DNA of 64,000 nucleotides, from NCBI GenBank assembly GCA_038496445.1, contig JALMLS010000404.1, positions 62,001-126,000 of the forward strand, written 5' to 3'. Shown piece by piece: positions 54,206 to 64,000 of the stretch (the first letter of the stretch is position 1; every line of letters starts with the position of its first letter). The notes beneath the pieces were generated by a model. That model worked only from the letters and a program-made list of their open reading frames with translations. It was not told the DNA's origin and ran no database searches. The stretch comes from Trichosphaerium sp. ATCC 40318 (Eukaryota; Discosea; Flabellinia; Trichosidae). The translations under genes and the position numbers were made by a program.

Positions 54206-54949
54206 ATGATAAGTGCTTTGAAATCAAATTACTGTCACCACTTGAACCTTCCGCTTGAGCTACAACTTGATATAATTGATTTAGACTTTGCAGTTTATGT
54301 ACAATGGCCTCTTCTATCAAAATACACTGCAACAATCACAAGGTTTGATGATGAACTAAAAAAACATGGAAAGTGGATAAAAAGCATAATTTTGTATTAC
54401 TACGACAGTAAGCGAAATAAGTACTCTATCCACTACAAACGTAAGGTAAAATAGCAAAAAATTACCAGCGCCAATCTAGTGATAGCACCAATAACTTCAA
54501 CTTAAGGCCATAAACGCAGCTGCAAACTAATTTGCCTTTTTGACTTCCTTGTTCACGTGATCTTTATTACAAATACGTTAGGCTGAGTGTAGTTTCAAAC
54601 ATGATCTGCTTCATGGGGAATACAAAGAGTGGGATCGATTTAATGATCATTTACAGCAGCATTGTTACTACATAGATGGTTTTCTTGAAGGAGAATACAA
54701 GTATTTTTATGATAATGGCAACATAACCCTTCATGGTTATTACATCAAAGGCAAACGAGAAGGAGAGTTCAAAGGGTGGCATGATAATGGGCAGCTACAC
54801 AGTGAATACTGTTGTGTTGATGGCATCTGGAAGGAGAGTATAAAGCATGGCACAGAAATGGCCAATTAGAAGAAAAATACAGCTGTATTAAAAGTAGATA
54901 TCATGGAGAGCACAAGATATGGTACAGTGAGGTCAAATTAGATGTGTAA
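54206..54949 (+). pseudogene. F-box-like / YwqK (MORN-2-like) repeat gene, frameshifted
   Basis: Exon 1 (54206-about 54444) reads NYCHHLNLPLELQLDIIDLD, a short F-box-like start. After a GTAAAA...GTTAG intron, exon 2 from about 54583 carries repeats of the type HGEYKEWD, GEYKYFYDNGNI, GEFKGWHDNGQL, as in YwqK/MORN-variant proteins. Near 54825 the frame shifts: the original frame stops at 54867-54869, while the repeats go on in the next frame (LEGEYKAWHRNGQLEEKY, HGEHKIWYSE) to a stop at 54947-54949. No GT-AG intron explains the shift, so it is a recent pseudogene or has a sequence error. Such repeats are common in amoebae and amoeba-infecting giant viruses. Confidence 0.55.
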
Positions 54950-55008
54950 TTATGAGCAGGCACATGTGAATGGAGAAAACAATGGGATAATAACGTCAAT
55001 TAATTGCA

Positions 55009-55246
55009 GAATATCATCGCACAATACTTATGGATTGTAACAAGTTGGGATTATTTATGTAACACTATCTTGTGCTTGTTCTTAATTTGATGTTCATTTT
55101 TGTTTTGAGAATATCATCGCACAATACTTATGGATTGTTGGTGTTATTTTATTTGCATTGTAATGCTGGCAGTTGGTTTTTTGATTATTTATGTAATTAG
55201 CACTATCTTGTGCTTGTTCTTAATTTGATGTTCATTTTTGTTTTGA
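55009..55246. repeat. imperfect tandem duplication, 100 and 138 bp
   Basis: GAATATCATCGCACAATACT at 55009 recurs at 55109. Both units then share GATTATTTATGTAA and the ending CTTAATTTGATGTTCATTTT. The second unit has about 38 extra bases in the middle. Non-coding. Confidence 0.75.
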
Positions 55247-55480
55247 CTCTCATTGTATTTTCCATGTTTCCAGCATATGCCGTTACATACTCCATAGAAA
55301 GTCAATTGCATTGCAATATTCCATAAGGTATATTTTGACTCTCGAAGTTATGACCTTTATTACTCCACTTATCTTGTTAGAAGTCAGTTTCAGCGACAGT
55401 CTTTTTTGGTTGGTTTTAAGTCACATCGTCCTTAGAAGTCTTTCGTTATCAATTTTTTTTATGTATTATCTAAAAGGAGG

Positions 55481-57251
55481 ATGAAAGCGAATTATTTTAT
55501 GATATGGGTCACGTGGGTTACTGCAGTACTTGCTGGTTCGCATTTCTTTTGTCTTTATGTCTTCGCACAAAATATACACTTACAAAGAGCAAAGCACGCC
55601 CGTCTGGTAACTCACTGTACTTTTCTGGCGTCTCTGGTGATATTAGTGAAAATGGTAATGGAGCGCTCAAGATCAAGTTAAACGCTACTGAATATGATGA
55701 GTTTACATTCGCTGCATGGATAAAATTCGCCAGGTAAGAATAACATTTTAGTATTCAACAAGTTGTACACCACTAATTAATCTTTTTCCGTAATTAGAGT
55801 TTGTAATACAACTAAAAATGATTGTAATATTGACGCGGTGTTCGCTAATAAGTATGCTGGTTGTGGCGACCGTCCAGGAGACGCTTTATTTGTTGGTAAG
55901 AGTAACCTCAATAAATCACTATTTTAAAAATACTAACACGTGTGTAGGTAAAGCTGGTAGTGGTTTACAGCAACTTACTTATGAAAGCGCTGCAGGAGGC
56001 TGTATTGCTTATACCACAGACGATTACCTTGTGCCTTCGGATGAATGGGTAAGTAGACAGATTCGGATTACCCAAACTTGGTGATCACAAACTCGTATTA
56101 AAATTTAACCGTATTACTCAGATCTTTGCTTATTTGTTGAAGGTTTTAGTGGCGTTTACACGTTCTTGGATATCAAATATGACAACGAAATACTTAATCT
56201 CTGACAGAGTGTTTCGCTTTAATAAGACTTTTAATAATTTGCCTCATGCAACAATTTCAGATTGCTACATTGGTGCCTTCCCTGATCCAGTCCGCATTGT
56301 TCATAGCTTCAACGTACATTATTGTTTTACTCCATTTATCTGTTAATACGTGCACAATTAGGGAAGTATTGATAACGTTGGAATTTGGTCAAAGGTTCTC
56401 ACCGAAACAGAAATATCAAATTTTGCTTCGAATCCTTTTGATGATAGTGATCATGACAGTCTTATTGGATACTTTACTTTTGATAACCAACTTGCTCCAA
56501 GTGGCGATATTACAGATACAGAAAACAAAGTATTTGCAGAGCGAATAGGAACTGGAGCAAAACCACTTTTTCGTAAGTCATCGAAAAAAAATCACAGAAG
56601 TTAATTTACAGATTAGAATATGGAACACAATTGTCAGATTCCCCTATTCCTCCACCACCAGAATCTCCAACTACATTGATGCCAACATCAATACCAACTA
56701 GTTCGAGTTGCATAAATGGAAGTGTGTTTGATGACAGCTTTTGTGATGGAGATATTGTTGTTGTTCAAAAAGATTTGGTTGTAGTGGACACACATTTCCT
56801 TGAAGATAAGCTGGTAGTTAGAGGTACACTGAGGTATAATTTTAGCAACACTAACAGTGTGAATTTCAGGTGATTTTACCTTGGGATCAGGAGGAGCTCT
56901 TATATTCAGTGAGAATACAACAATAACTGTTGATGATTGTGTGACTTTAGAAGGCGAGATTGTACTGAATTTCATTACCTCTTCCAAGGTACCGCTCATC
57001 AGATGGAAAGAAAATTGTGAAGCTCCGAAGTTAGATTCATTCAGCATTCGAAACACCAATGGTTGCTCTGTTGAGGCATCCATATCAGGCACGAGACTGT
57101 TTCATTGTCTAAACAAATGTATTAACTGTTTATAGGGCGGACACTCCTTGTTCTATCACAATTTGCACCACAGGGAAGATGTAAAAGTGGCTCAATATAT
57201 ATTAGTGGATATATACTTGTTTCTGTTGTAATGTGGTTTGTACTCATGTAG
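55481..57251 (+). CDS. secreted LamG-like protein with GPI-type C-terminus (copy A)
   Basis: Exon 1 (55481-55525) codes a signal peptide MKANYFMIWVTWVTA. A 62-nt GTACTT intron leads to SKARPSGNSLYFSGVSGDIS. Seven or so exons then build a concanavalin-A/LamG-type domain: FTFAAWIKFAR, AFTRSWISNMTTKY, DNVGIWSKVLTETEISNF and DHDSLIGYFTFDN. A Pro/Thr linker (PIPPPPESPTTLMPTSIPT) follows. A second module has paired Cys (SSCINGSVFDDSFCDGD; LGSGGALIFSENTTITVDDC). The last exon ends GSIYISGYILVSVVMWFVLM, a hydrophobic end without a charged tail, as in GPI signals. A surface sugar-binding or adhesion protein is inferred. Copy B lies 2.7 kb downstream. Confidence 0.7.
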
Positions 57252-57554
57252 CAAATAAACGTAATTTAGAACCAACACTTTTAGCTTGGGTATGATTATT
57301 CATGTGTTCCTAGTTTACTGTGAAGACTTGAATGCTTGTGTAAGTAGTATTTGCTTTGTCAGCATATCGTGAGTTCACAGACTAACAGATGGCAACGAAC
57401 ATCCCTTGTCTCACACACAACTAATACTCCTTACTTCATTAACTTCGTTTATTACTTGTACAAGACATTTACTACATTGCTCGTAGGTTGCTCAAACCTT
57501 TGTCGCGAAAAAAGGATCCTCTAAAACCTGCCTCTTTAGTTACAATAGCCTGTT
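57252..57554. other. intergenic
   Basis: About 300 bases between LamG copy A and the F-box fragment. Nothing recognised. Confidence 0.4.
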
Positions 57555-57650
57555 TTAGCGTAAGAGTTCTTCCACCTCGAGAATATCAGCGAGAATCTCG
57601 TTTGGCATGTCTAACAGCATTTTGACATCTGTATCACGGGTGTTATCCAT
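57555..57650 (-). pseudogene. F-box N-terminal fragment
   Basis: A 31-codon frame MDNTRDTDVKMLLDMPNEIL continues 11 residues to a stop. DMPNEILADILEVEELL is the start of an F-box. No substrate-binding part follows, and I could not find a splice partner downstream, so it is a relic or a first exon whose remainder is lost. Confidence 0.35.
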
Positions 57651-58195
57651 TCTTTTCTGTAGTTGTAAGAAAGAGTGGCTGCCTTCAATAGTTAATATCG
57701 CAAAAGTCTATTGAGGATTTATGTCTGGTAATAGTGTTTGCGTGAACCTCTCCTTGATCAGTGAAAGTAAAAAAAGGTAGTGTTTAATGTTTTAAGACTG
57801 GTGACAGTAGAATCACGGGATTGATACCATATATTACTACCACTTTAGCAACGCTTGTGCTCTGGTCATGTGAATCAACAGTTGTTGCTTACTTTTGTTT
57901 ATTAGCAGTGGCGTATGTGCCAATATGAGCGTTTGACTGTATAATCAAGCAAGCACAACCAACATTGGCAAATTGGGTAAACTAAAGAAAACCTGAAATA
58001 ACCAAACGTCATATCACGTGATAGCTCATTATAAAATAACACGAGATATTTTAAATTAATTATTTAGCTGGTTCGAGTTGAACGACGCTGACAAACATCA
58101 GGCAGAAAAAAATCAAGTCTTTTCGATTTTAAGCCTATTCGTCCTTAATCGTTTTAAAATTGACTTCCCTTCTCGTACATATGTCTCAAACAAGG
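57651..58195. other. intergenic
   Basis: About 545 bases. It contains the 12-bp palindrome TATCACGTGATA (58012-58023), about 170 bases before the copy B start, and otherwise nothing recognised. Confidence 0.4.
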
Positions 58196-59996
58196 ATGAG
58201 AGTGTATTATTTTATGATATGGATCGCGTGGGTTACTGCAGTACTTGCTGGTTAGCCTTATTTATTTTTTGTCTTTATGTCTTCGCACAAAATATACACT
58301 TACAAAGAGCAAAGCACGCCCGTCTGGTAACTCACTGTACTTTTCTGGCGTCTCTGGTGATATTAGTGAAAATGGTAATGGAGCGCTCAAGATCAAGTTA
58401 AACGCTACTGAATATGATGAGTTTACATTCGCTGCATGGATAAACTTCGCCAGGTAAAAGAATTCTTTTCCTTCCCTTAATTGCCAAAACAATATTGAGC
58501 TCGTTACCTATAATTAGGGTTTGTAATGCAACAGAAGAAAATTGCAAGATTGATACGATATTTACTAGTAAGTATGCTGGGTGTTACCGTTCAGGAGACG
58601 CATTATTTGTTGGTACGAAGGAAAATAACTGCTTTTAAAAAAGGACCACGTGCTCACAAAAAAACAAATAAAAGGGAAACACGATGTTGGTTTGCAACAG
58701 CTTACTTATGAAAATGCAATTGATAGTTGCTTTGCTTATACTACTGATAATTATCTGGTACCATCCAATGAGTGGGTAAGTAGTAGAAACAACAAAAGTT
58801 TTAAAAAAAAAGATCAAAACATGTTGCCTTCATGTCGCTTCTATGAATACGCTTAGTATTTTGTTCAGGTTTTGGTGGCGTTTACACGTTCTTGGATATC
58901 AAATATGACAACAAAATACTTGATTTCTGACAGAGTGTTTCGCTTTAATGAGACTTTCAATGATTTGCCTCATACAACCATTTCAGAATGCTATATTGGT
59001 GGCTTCCCTGATCCAGTCCGTATTGTTCATAGCTTCAATGTACATTAATTTTTCACTTGCCCATTTATTTGTTAATACGTGCATAATTAGGGAAGTATTG
59101 ATAACGTTGGAATTTGGTCAAAGGTTCTTTCTGAAACAGAAATATCAAATTTTGCTTCGAATCCTTTTGACGATAGTGATCATGACAGTCTTATTGGATA
59201 CTTTACTTTTGATAACCAACTTGCTCCAAACGGCGATATTACAGATACAGAAAACAAAGTATTTGCAGAGCGAATAGGAACTGGAGCAAAACCACTTTTT
59301 CGTAAGTCATCGAAAAAAAATCACAGAAGTTAATTTACAGATTAGAATATGGAACACAATTGTCAGATTTACCTATTTCTCCTCCTACAGAATCTCCAAC
59401 ACTAACACCAACATTAACACCCGCCCCGATATCAAGTTGCATAAATGGGAGTGTATTTGATGACAGTTTTTGTGATGGAGATACTGTTATTGTTCCTAAA
59501 GATGTGGTTGTATTGGACACACATTTCCTTGAAGATAACATTATAGTTAGAGGTACAACAAAGCAACACATTCAAAAATACGCTGTAATTTTAGCAACAC
59601 TAACAGTGTTGCATATAAGGTGACTTTACCTTGGGATCAGGAGGAGCTCTTATATTCAGTGAGAATACAACAATAACTGTTGATGATTGTGTGACTTTAG
59701 AAGGCGAGATTGTATTGAATTTCATTACCTCTTCCAAAGTATCACTCATCAGATGGAAAGAAAATTGTGAAGCTCCGAAGTTAGATTCATTCACTGTTCG
59801 AAACACCAATGGTTGCTCTGTTGAGGCATCCATATCAGGTACAAGACTCTTCCAATGTTGCCAACTGAGAAATTTATAAGGGCAAACACTCCTTGTTCTA
59901 TTACAGGTCCCATCACAAGGAAAGTGTAGCAACGGTTCAATAGCAATTAGTGGGTATATACTTGTTTCTGTAATAATGTGGTTTGTACTCATGTAG
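58196..59996 (+). CDS. secreted LamG-like protein with GPI-type C-terminus (copy B)
   Basis: Starts MRVYYFMIWIAWVTA at 58196 with the same GTACTT donor as copy A. Most exons are near-identical at base level to copy A (for instance SLIGYFTFDNQLAP, LGSGGALIFSENTTITVDDC), but the sugar-facing middle exon differs (CKIDTIFTSKYAGCYRSGDA; YENAIDSCFAYTTDNYLVPS). The linker is PISPPTESPTLTPTLTPAPI. The C-terminus is CSNGSIAISGYILVSVIMWF then VLM, again GPI-like. The copies share intron positions, so this is a tandem genomic duplication with later divergence in one exon. The two could bind different ligands. Confidence 0.7.
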
Positions 59997-60615
59997 CAAA
60001 TAAAATAAAACTGAAAAAAACCCAAACATTCTGATATCAACGGCAATAAAAGAATACACTATTGTCAATGTCATTTCTGTTTACATATTAACCAATGGGA
60101 ACGTAGAATTGTTGGAAGAAGAAAATAGAGATTAAAGATAACAATAAATGAATCCAACTTATTGATACTCCTATTTGGTTGTAGCAGTGATTCTGAAGGA
60201 AGAGAAAAATGCTGTTCTTACTTCCAAGTTTTTTACTATGCTTTTACACATTGCTTTTTAGATCAGTTTGGCTCCTGAAAGACTTATATCGTTTGAACAT
60301 ACTGAGTACAATGACTAGTAAAACAATCTGTCATATTGCCAATATAATTGTTGAATCTATGCTGCCATTGACATTTTGTTTAACACTCTTTGGTATTAAG
60401 GCACACATAAAGGCACCATAGTGATTGATGATATATGATATCTACATGATTTGACAGAAGCGTCAATACTGGTAAGCTCTGCCAAAAGTGCTAAGAAGTC
60501 ACTTTCTCCAGAAAATAAAGTATAACGAACTGAGATGGACAATTAAATAGCACGTGACTCGTTTAGTGAAGAAAGTTCAAGACCAAAAACTTTTTCAATT
60601 TCAAACAACAGTAAA
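59997..60615. other. intergenic
   Basis: About 620 bases. A 70-codon hydrophobic frame at 60209-60421 has no support and is not called. Promoter side of F-box member 6. Confidence 0.35.
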
Positions 60616-61587
60616 ATGGCAACTCAGCAATTCGCACGTGTTAATACTTTACTCACGGAAGTAACAAACTTGTTTTCGGTACCGATCGAGATACTTTTAC
60701 ATATTTTTGTCAACAACGACCTTTCATGGCAAGATTTGGCGTCATTACAACAATCAAACCATTATCTGTGCGAAATGATACGAAACGACGCTGATTACAT
60801 TTATCAACATTTGTATCATCAGAAATGGGGTCTCGATGCTGAAGAAATAGAGTCTGTTGTCCATCAACGTATCGTGCAAGATTTTAACGCTCGAAAGCCC
60901 TTTTTGGACGCGTCGTCACGTATTCAAATGTCATCAACTTTTTACAATCTTGGTGCAGTCACGTGGAAAGAAAAGTACAGAAATAAACTCTGTCCAAACA
61001 TCATTGCAGAGTTGAGTTGTGACAAGAAACATGTTCACAAAGGACAGACAGTAACACTCAAACTTACACTGGAGAATATTGGTAAAACGGAAGAGACAGT
61101 ACACCTTGGTACTGGGTCAAGGCTTGATGATTGTCATCTTATTGAAGGAGGAAGTGCTGTTTATATTTGGAAGCCTCTTGTCAGAAATCCTGGTGGGTTG
61201 TTCGAAAATTACCAGATCGAAAACGATGTACCTGGATATTTTAATGCAAAAATACATGATGAATTTTTTATTGAACTGAAACCAGGAGATAGACGTACAT
61301 TTGAGATACCATTACTTTTGGACAGACTGAAACGATCAACAATAGCACCACGGCTTTTAATGGGGCCATCTGACCCACCCTCTGGTACATTATCTCTTCG
61401 AGGCAAAATATATCAAGTGTGTGTTGCTTGTGATGAAACACCAGATGTGTTTCCTCTTAAATTATTTGTAAAAATCAATACTGAAAAGGAGTCGCATAGA
61501 GCAGCTCATTTTAGTATATTTCATGGACATTGTTCGGCTGTTATAAGCAATATTATAAACCTTACAATGTATAAGACGTCCCAATAA
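60616..61587 (+). CDS. F-box / beta-sandwich family protein (member 6)
   Basis: Single exon, 323 residues, the longest member. F-box LFSVPIEILLHIFVNNDLSW, with several changes from the common sequence. The bridge is extended (IVQDFNARKPFLDASSRIQM). The sandwich has HLGTGSRLDDCHLIEGGSAV as in member 4, WKPLVRNPGGLFENYQIEND matching the relic at 2625, and an extra loop RSTIAPRLLMGPSDPP before the GTLSLRGK strand. Ends INLTMYKTSQ. It is the best representative for defining the domain limits: F-box about 18-62, bridge about 63-130, sandwich about 131-318. Confidence 0.83.
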   Translation: MATQQFARVNTLLTEVTNLFSVPIEILLHIFVNNDLSWQDLASLQQSNHYLCEMIRNDADYIYQHLYHQKWGLDAEEIESVVHQRIVQDFNARKPFLDASSRIQMSSTFYNLGAVTWKEKYRNKLCPNIIAELSCDKKHVHKGQTVTLKLTLENIGKTEETVHLGTGSRLDDCHLIEGGSAVYIWKPLVRNPGGLFENYQIENDVPGYFNAKIHDEFFIELKPGDRRTFEIPLLLDRLKRSTIAPRLLMGPSDPPSGTLSLRGKIYQVCVACDETPDVFPLKLFVKINTEKESHRAAHFSIFHGHCSAVISNIINLTMYKTSQ

Positions 61588-61843
61588 ACTTATTCAAACC
61601 ATTGTTAAATAGAAAGACAGCACTAGCACTATACAAGTTTACCATATCTCCAGCTTTGTGAGTACCATTTGAATAACAAGTTGTCATACTTCTTGTATAC
61701 ATTATACCTTAATTGTACAGTTGTTAATAAAGAAGTTGTGTGATATGGTATGCTACATAGAGTACACAAAGAGCTACTAAACGTTGTGATAAGATGTTTA
61801 TTTAAACAGGTTTTTTTCTCGTCGCTGGTGCTAGTCTTTTACA

Positions 61844-64000
61844 TTACAATTCTTCCTCTGAATATGGATTCTCTGCATTAACATCTATAGCTTGACCACT
61901 ATATTTTTTATACAACACAAACGCAACAACAGCGATCACAACAATAATAACAACTAATTCCAAACGTCAACTCAAAGCACAGAAAAAAAGTGGAAAAAAA
62001 AACCAGAACAAATCTCGTTCAACTCAATGCAAAACAAAATTATTGATACTTACCTATTATAAGAACAATGAAAACTATTCCGACTGTTGGTAGTCCAGAA
62101 GAAGGATCTGTTGTTTGCCTTCCTACAGAGTACAGTGAGTGCTTTTAATTTGATGAAAATAACCAAAACAAGAATTCCACAGAAAACTGCTTGCTCACCT
62201 CCTACTGCTTCTGTTGGTGAAGCTGGCGTTAAAGAGGTAGTTGGTGTATTTGTTATTGATGGTACGAAAGCAGGCGTAAAAGGTAAAGGCGATTCAATTG
62301 GTGGACTAGGGAGGCTGGGAATAGGACCAAAGAGTGCTGGTGGTAGATCATTATCACACAATAAGGCGTATGAGCATGTCCTTGATGAAACGCATGTAGT
62401 AGACCATCCAAGTACGTTATCATAACTACAGCACTCTGGATTACAAGCGCATACTAGTTCACAACATGTAGCGTTTGCGCATCCCCATGCACCTGCCTAG
62501 AAAGTCGTGTCATTGAATACTGTTGGACAATATATTCCAAAGAGTTTACCTCGCTGCAATTATTTCCTCCTGGAGTTGTTGATCCACATGGGTTTGGTGG
62601 ACAAGGCCATTCTATTGTTTCGTCTGCTTCTATTGGAAGTAATCAGATGATAAAATATAAAGAGTATAGCGAGTACCAAGCTCAAGGTTGATGCCACCGA
62701 CACATCTTGAAAGAGAAATCTTTTTGTACCTGTAACAAACAATCAGATGTAAAAAAAATACGTTTTTTGCTTTTCTGAAAAGTAAAGTACCCAGAAGACG
62801 AAACACGTGCTGTGGCAGGTGCAAAACATGAACCAAATTCTATATCTGGGTGTTGAGGTGCAAGTAAGACGCAGTGATTACTTTCATTTCGAGCAAATCC
62901 AATATCACTTTGAGAAACACAAACGTTAATAATGAAATACAATATTTTTCTTTCTCATTTGTACCATGCAAAGTCATCTGCTGTGCACTCACATGTTTGT
63001 TCTGTAATATTCTCTCTACCATTGAAATCTGGAGGTACTATACAAGATGCGTTTTGCTTCTTTCTGACTATGTTAGTTCGTCTTACGCCAAGAATACAAT
63101 CGCTCCTTTGTGCTAGGAAAAAATAGTAAGTATGTGACGTTTGGTTTGCACGTGTTTTTTTTTGCGTCTATTCTACAGAGTCAAAAACTTACAATGTGGC
63201 TCAAAATACTCGTAATCAGAGTCAGGGGATCCAATAGTCTCGTAATCAAAGGAACCTAAAAGTAGGTAAAAAAAAAAGAGTTAAAATTATGAAAAAATGA
63301 AATTTCTTTGACTGTACATTCACGTGAGATCAATTCTGTCGTGTCAATGTGGTAAATATAAGTTTCTCTTATAATACCACTGTTACTTTCACCTGAAATA
63401 AATGTTAATAAGAACAATAGTATGTGTCAAAAACCGTTTCATTTTTTTTGCTTTTTTGAGCTGACATGTTGATATAACGTACCAGTGAGCAGGAAACCTG
63501 GGTGCACAGCATTATGATCAACAAGTAAGCGTTCCTTTGGAGCAATAAGTTAGGAACATGAAATCAGAAATTGGAAAGAAGGAAGTACGGGAGTGAAGTC
63601 ACATGTAGGACAAGCTGTTGTATTCTCAATAACACATGTTTGAAACGTTAATCCTTGATCAAATGAATATGATATTGTGTTTTCACCTTCTTCTCCTGGG
63701 GCAACAACAAGAACACTACCTAAAAAGAAAGCCAAAAAGGTTAGAAATACTTCGCAGCCACCAAAAAAAAATTGTTATCGAGTCGAAAGAATAAACCCAA
63801 AGTCATACCGTGATTTGTCATGTCAAAATTGGATGTAGCAGCACCAATATTTTTCCAAGTTACTCCTCCATCTCTACTTAAATATGTGTAAATAGGGCTA
63901 TCCGTATCAAGGAATGGACCAACATTTCCTAATCAAAGAATCAGACCAAGGTACCTTCAAACTAAAGGCCGGAACAAATCTCTATGAAAGTTTCTTGCAC
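61844..64000 (-). CDS. VPS10/sortilin-family sorting receptor (C-terminal part)
   Basis: The 3' part of a multi-exon gene that continues beyond 64000. Luminal pieces include asp-box-like strands of the VPS10 propeller (DTDSPIYTYLSRDGGVTWKN; ISYSFDQGLTFQTC) and HPGFLLTGES. The Cys-rich 10CC module follows (CLLGVRRTNIV-like segment near 63090, CECTADD, GFARNESNHCVLLAPQHPDI). A Pro/Ser/Thr stem (PIPSLPSPPIESPLPFTPAF) precedes the membrane segment ELVVIIVVIAVVAFVLYKKY and a tail SGQAIDVNAENPYSEEEL. YSEEEL is a plausible adaptor-binding sorting signal. VPS10 receptors carry hydrolases from Golgi to endosome/lysosome. Some exon borders are approximate. Convergent with F-box member 6. Confidence 0.8.

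Noticed and set aside
60209-60421. 70-codon hydrophobic frame before F-box member 6
   Set aside because: Leu/Phe-rich composition expected from AT-rich DNA; no conserved feature.

Overview
This is nuclear DNA of a unicellular eukaryote (protist). Housekeeping genes are broken by many short spliceosomal introns (mostly about 30-170 nt, donor often GTACG or GTAAG, acceptor AG). Polycistrons and Shine-Dalgarno sites are absent. The gene set is purely eukaryotic: cytosolic HSP90, eEF2, eIF4G, Golgi glycosyltransferases, GPI inositol-deacylase, sortilin/VPS10 and F-box/RING ubiquitin ligases. Base composition is AT-rich, by eye roughly 36-38% GC. I cannot name the taxon; the many F-box, LRR, ankyrin and YwqK/MORN-like genes recall free-living amoebae, but that is only suggestive.

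Layout. 1-5 kb: the 3' end of eEF2, a tentative small membrane protein, an F-box/ankyrin gene, and a relic plus a full copy of an F-box/beta-sandwich family. At 4.9-5.1 kb lies a tRNA-Thr(AGU)-like locus whose 3' half precedes its 5' half. 5.3-9.2 kb: a truncated GH24 lysozyme, a decayed secreted-protein gene and a six-exon LRR gene. 9.4-12.2 kb: HSP90. 13.4-14.5 kb: a secreted repeat protein. 16-21.8 kb: a GT61 glycosyltransferase, a small F-box gene and a RING E3. 22-24.3 kb: two unrelated DNA transposons side by side. 24.2-28.2 kb: an F-box/LRR gene whose 3' end lies in a transposon end, MGAT2 and a small secreted Cys-rich protein. 29-32.7 kb: three more F-box/beta-sandwich genes. 33-38.9 kb: one very long gene in which a VIT-VWA protein reads in frame into an eIF4G. 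39-42.6 kb: PGAP1. 42.6-44 kb: a longer copy of the second transposon. 44-46.7 kb: another F-box/beta-sandwich gene and an F-box/LRR gene. 47-52 kb: a TKL-like kinase and a PPP-family phosphatase. 54-60 kb: a frameshifted F-box/YwqK-like gene and a tandem pair of secreted LamG genes with GPI-type C-termini. 60.6-64 kb: a sixth F-box/beta-sandwich gene and the 3' part of a VPS10/sortilin receptor.

How it works together. Two themes dominate. The first is ubiquitin-ligase adaptors: about ten F-box genes or relics plus one RING E3, mostly single-exon and recently duplicated, set among intron-rich conserved genes. The second is the secretory pathway: MGAT2, GT61, PGAP1, GPI-type LamG proteins, VPS10 and several signal-peptide proteins. 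The main candidates for undescribed biology are the permuted tRNA-like locus, the VIT-VWA-eIF4G fusion, the transposon with palindromic TTACGCGTAAC termini and a 5-bp target duplication, the TA-flanked transposon whose end codes the C-terminus of an LRR protein, and the F-box/beta-sandwich family. No CRISPR, rRNA or prokaryotic features were seen.
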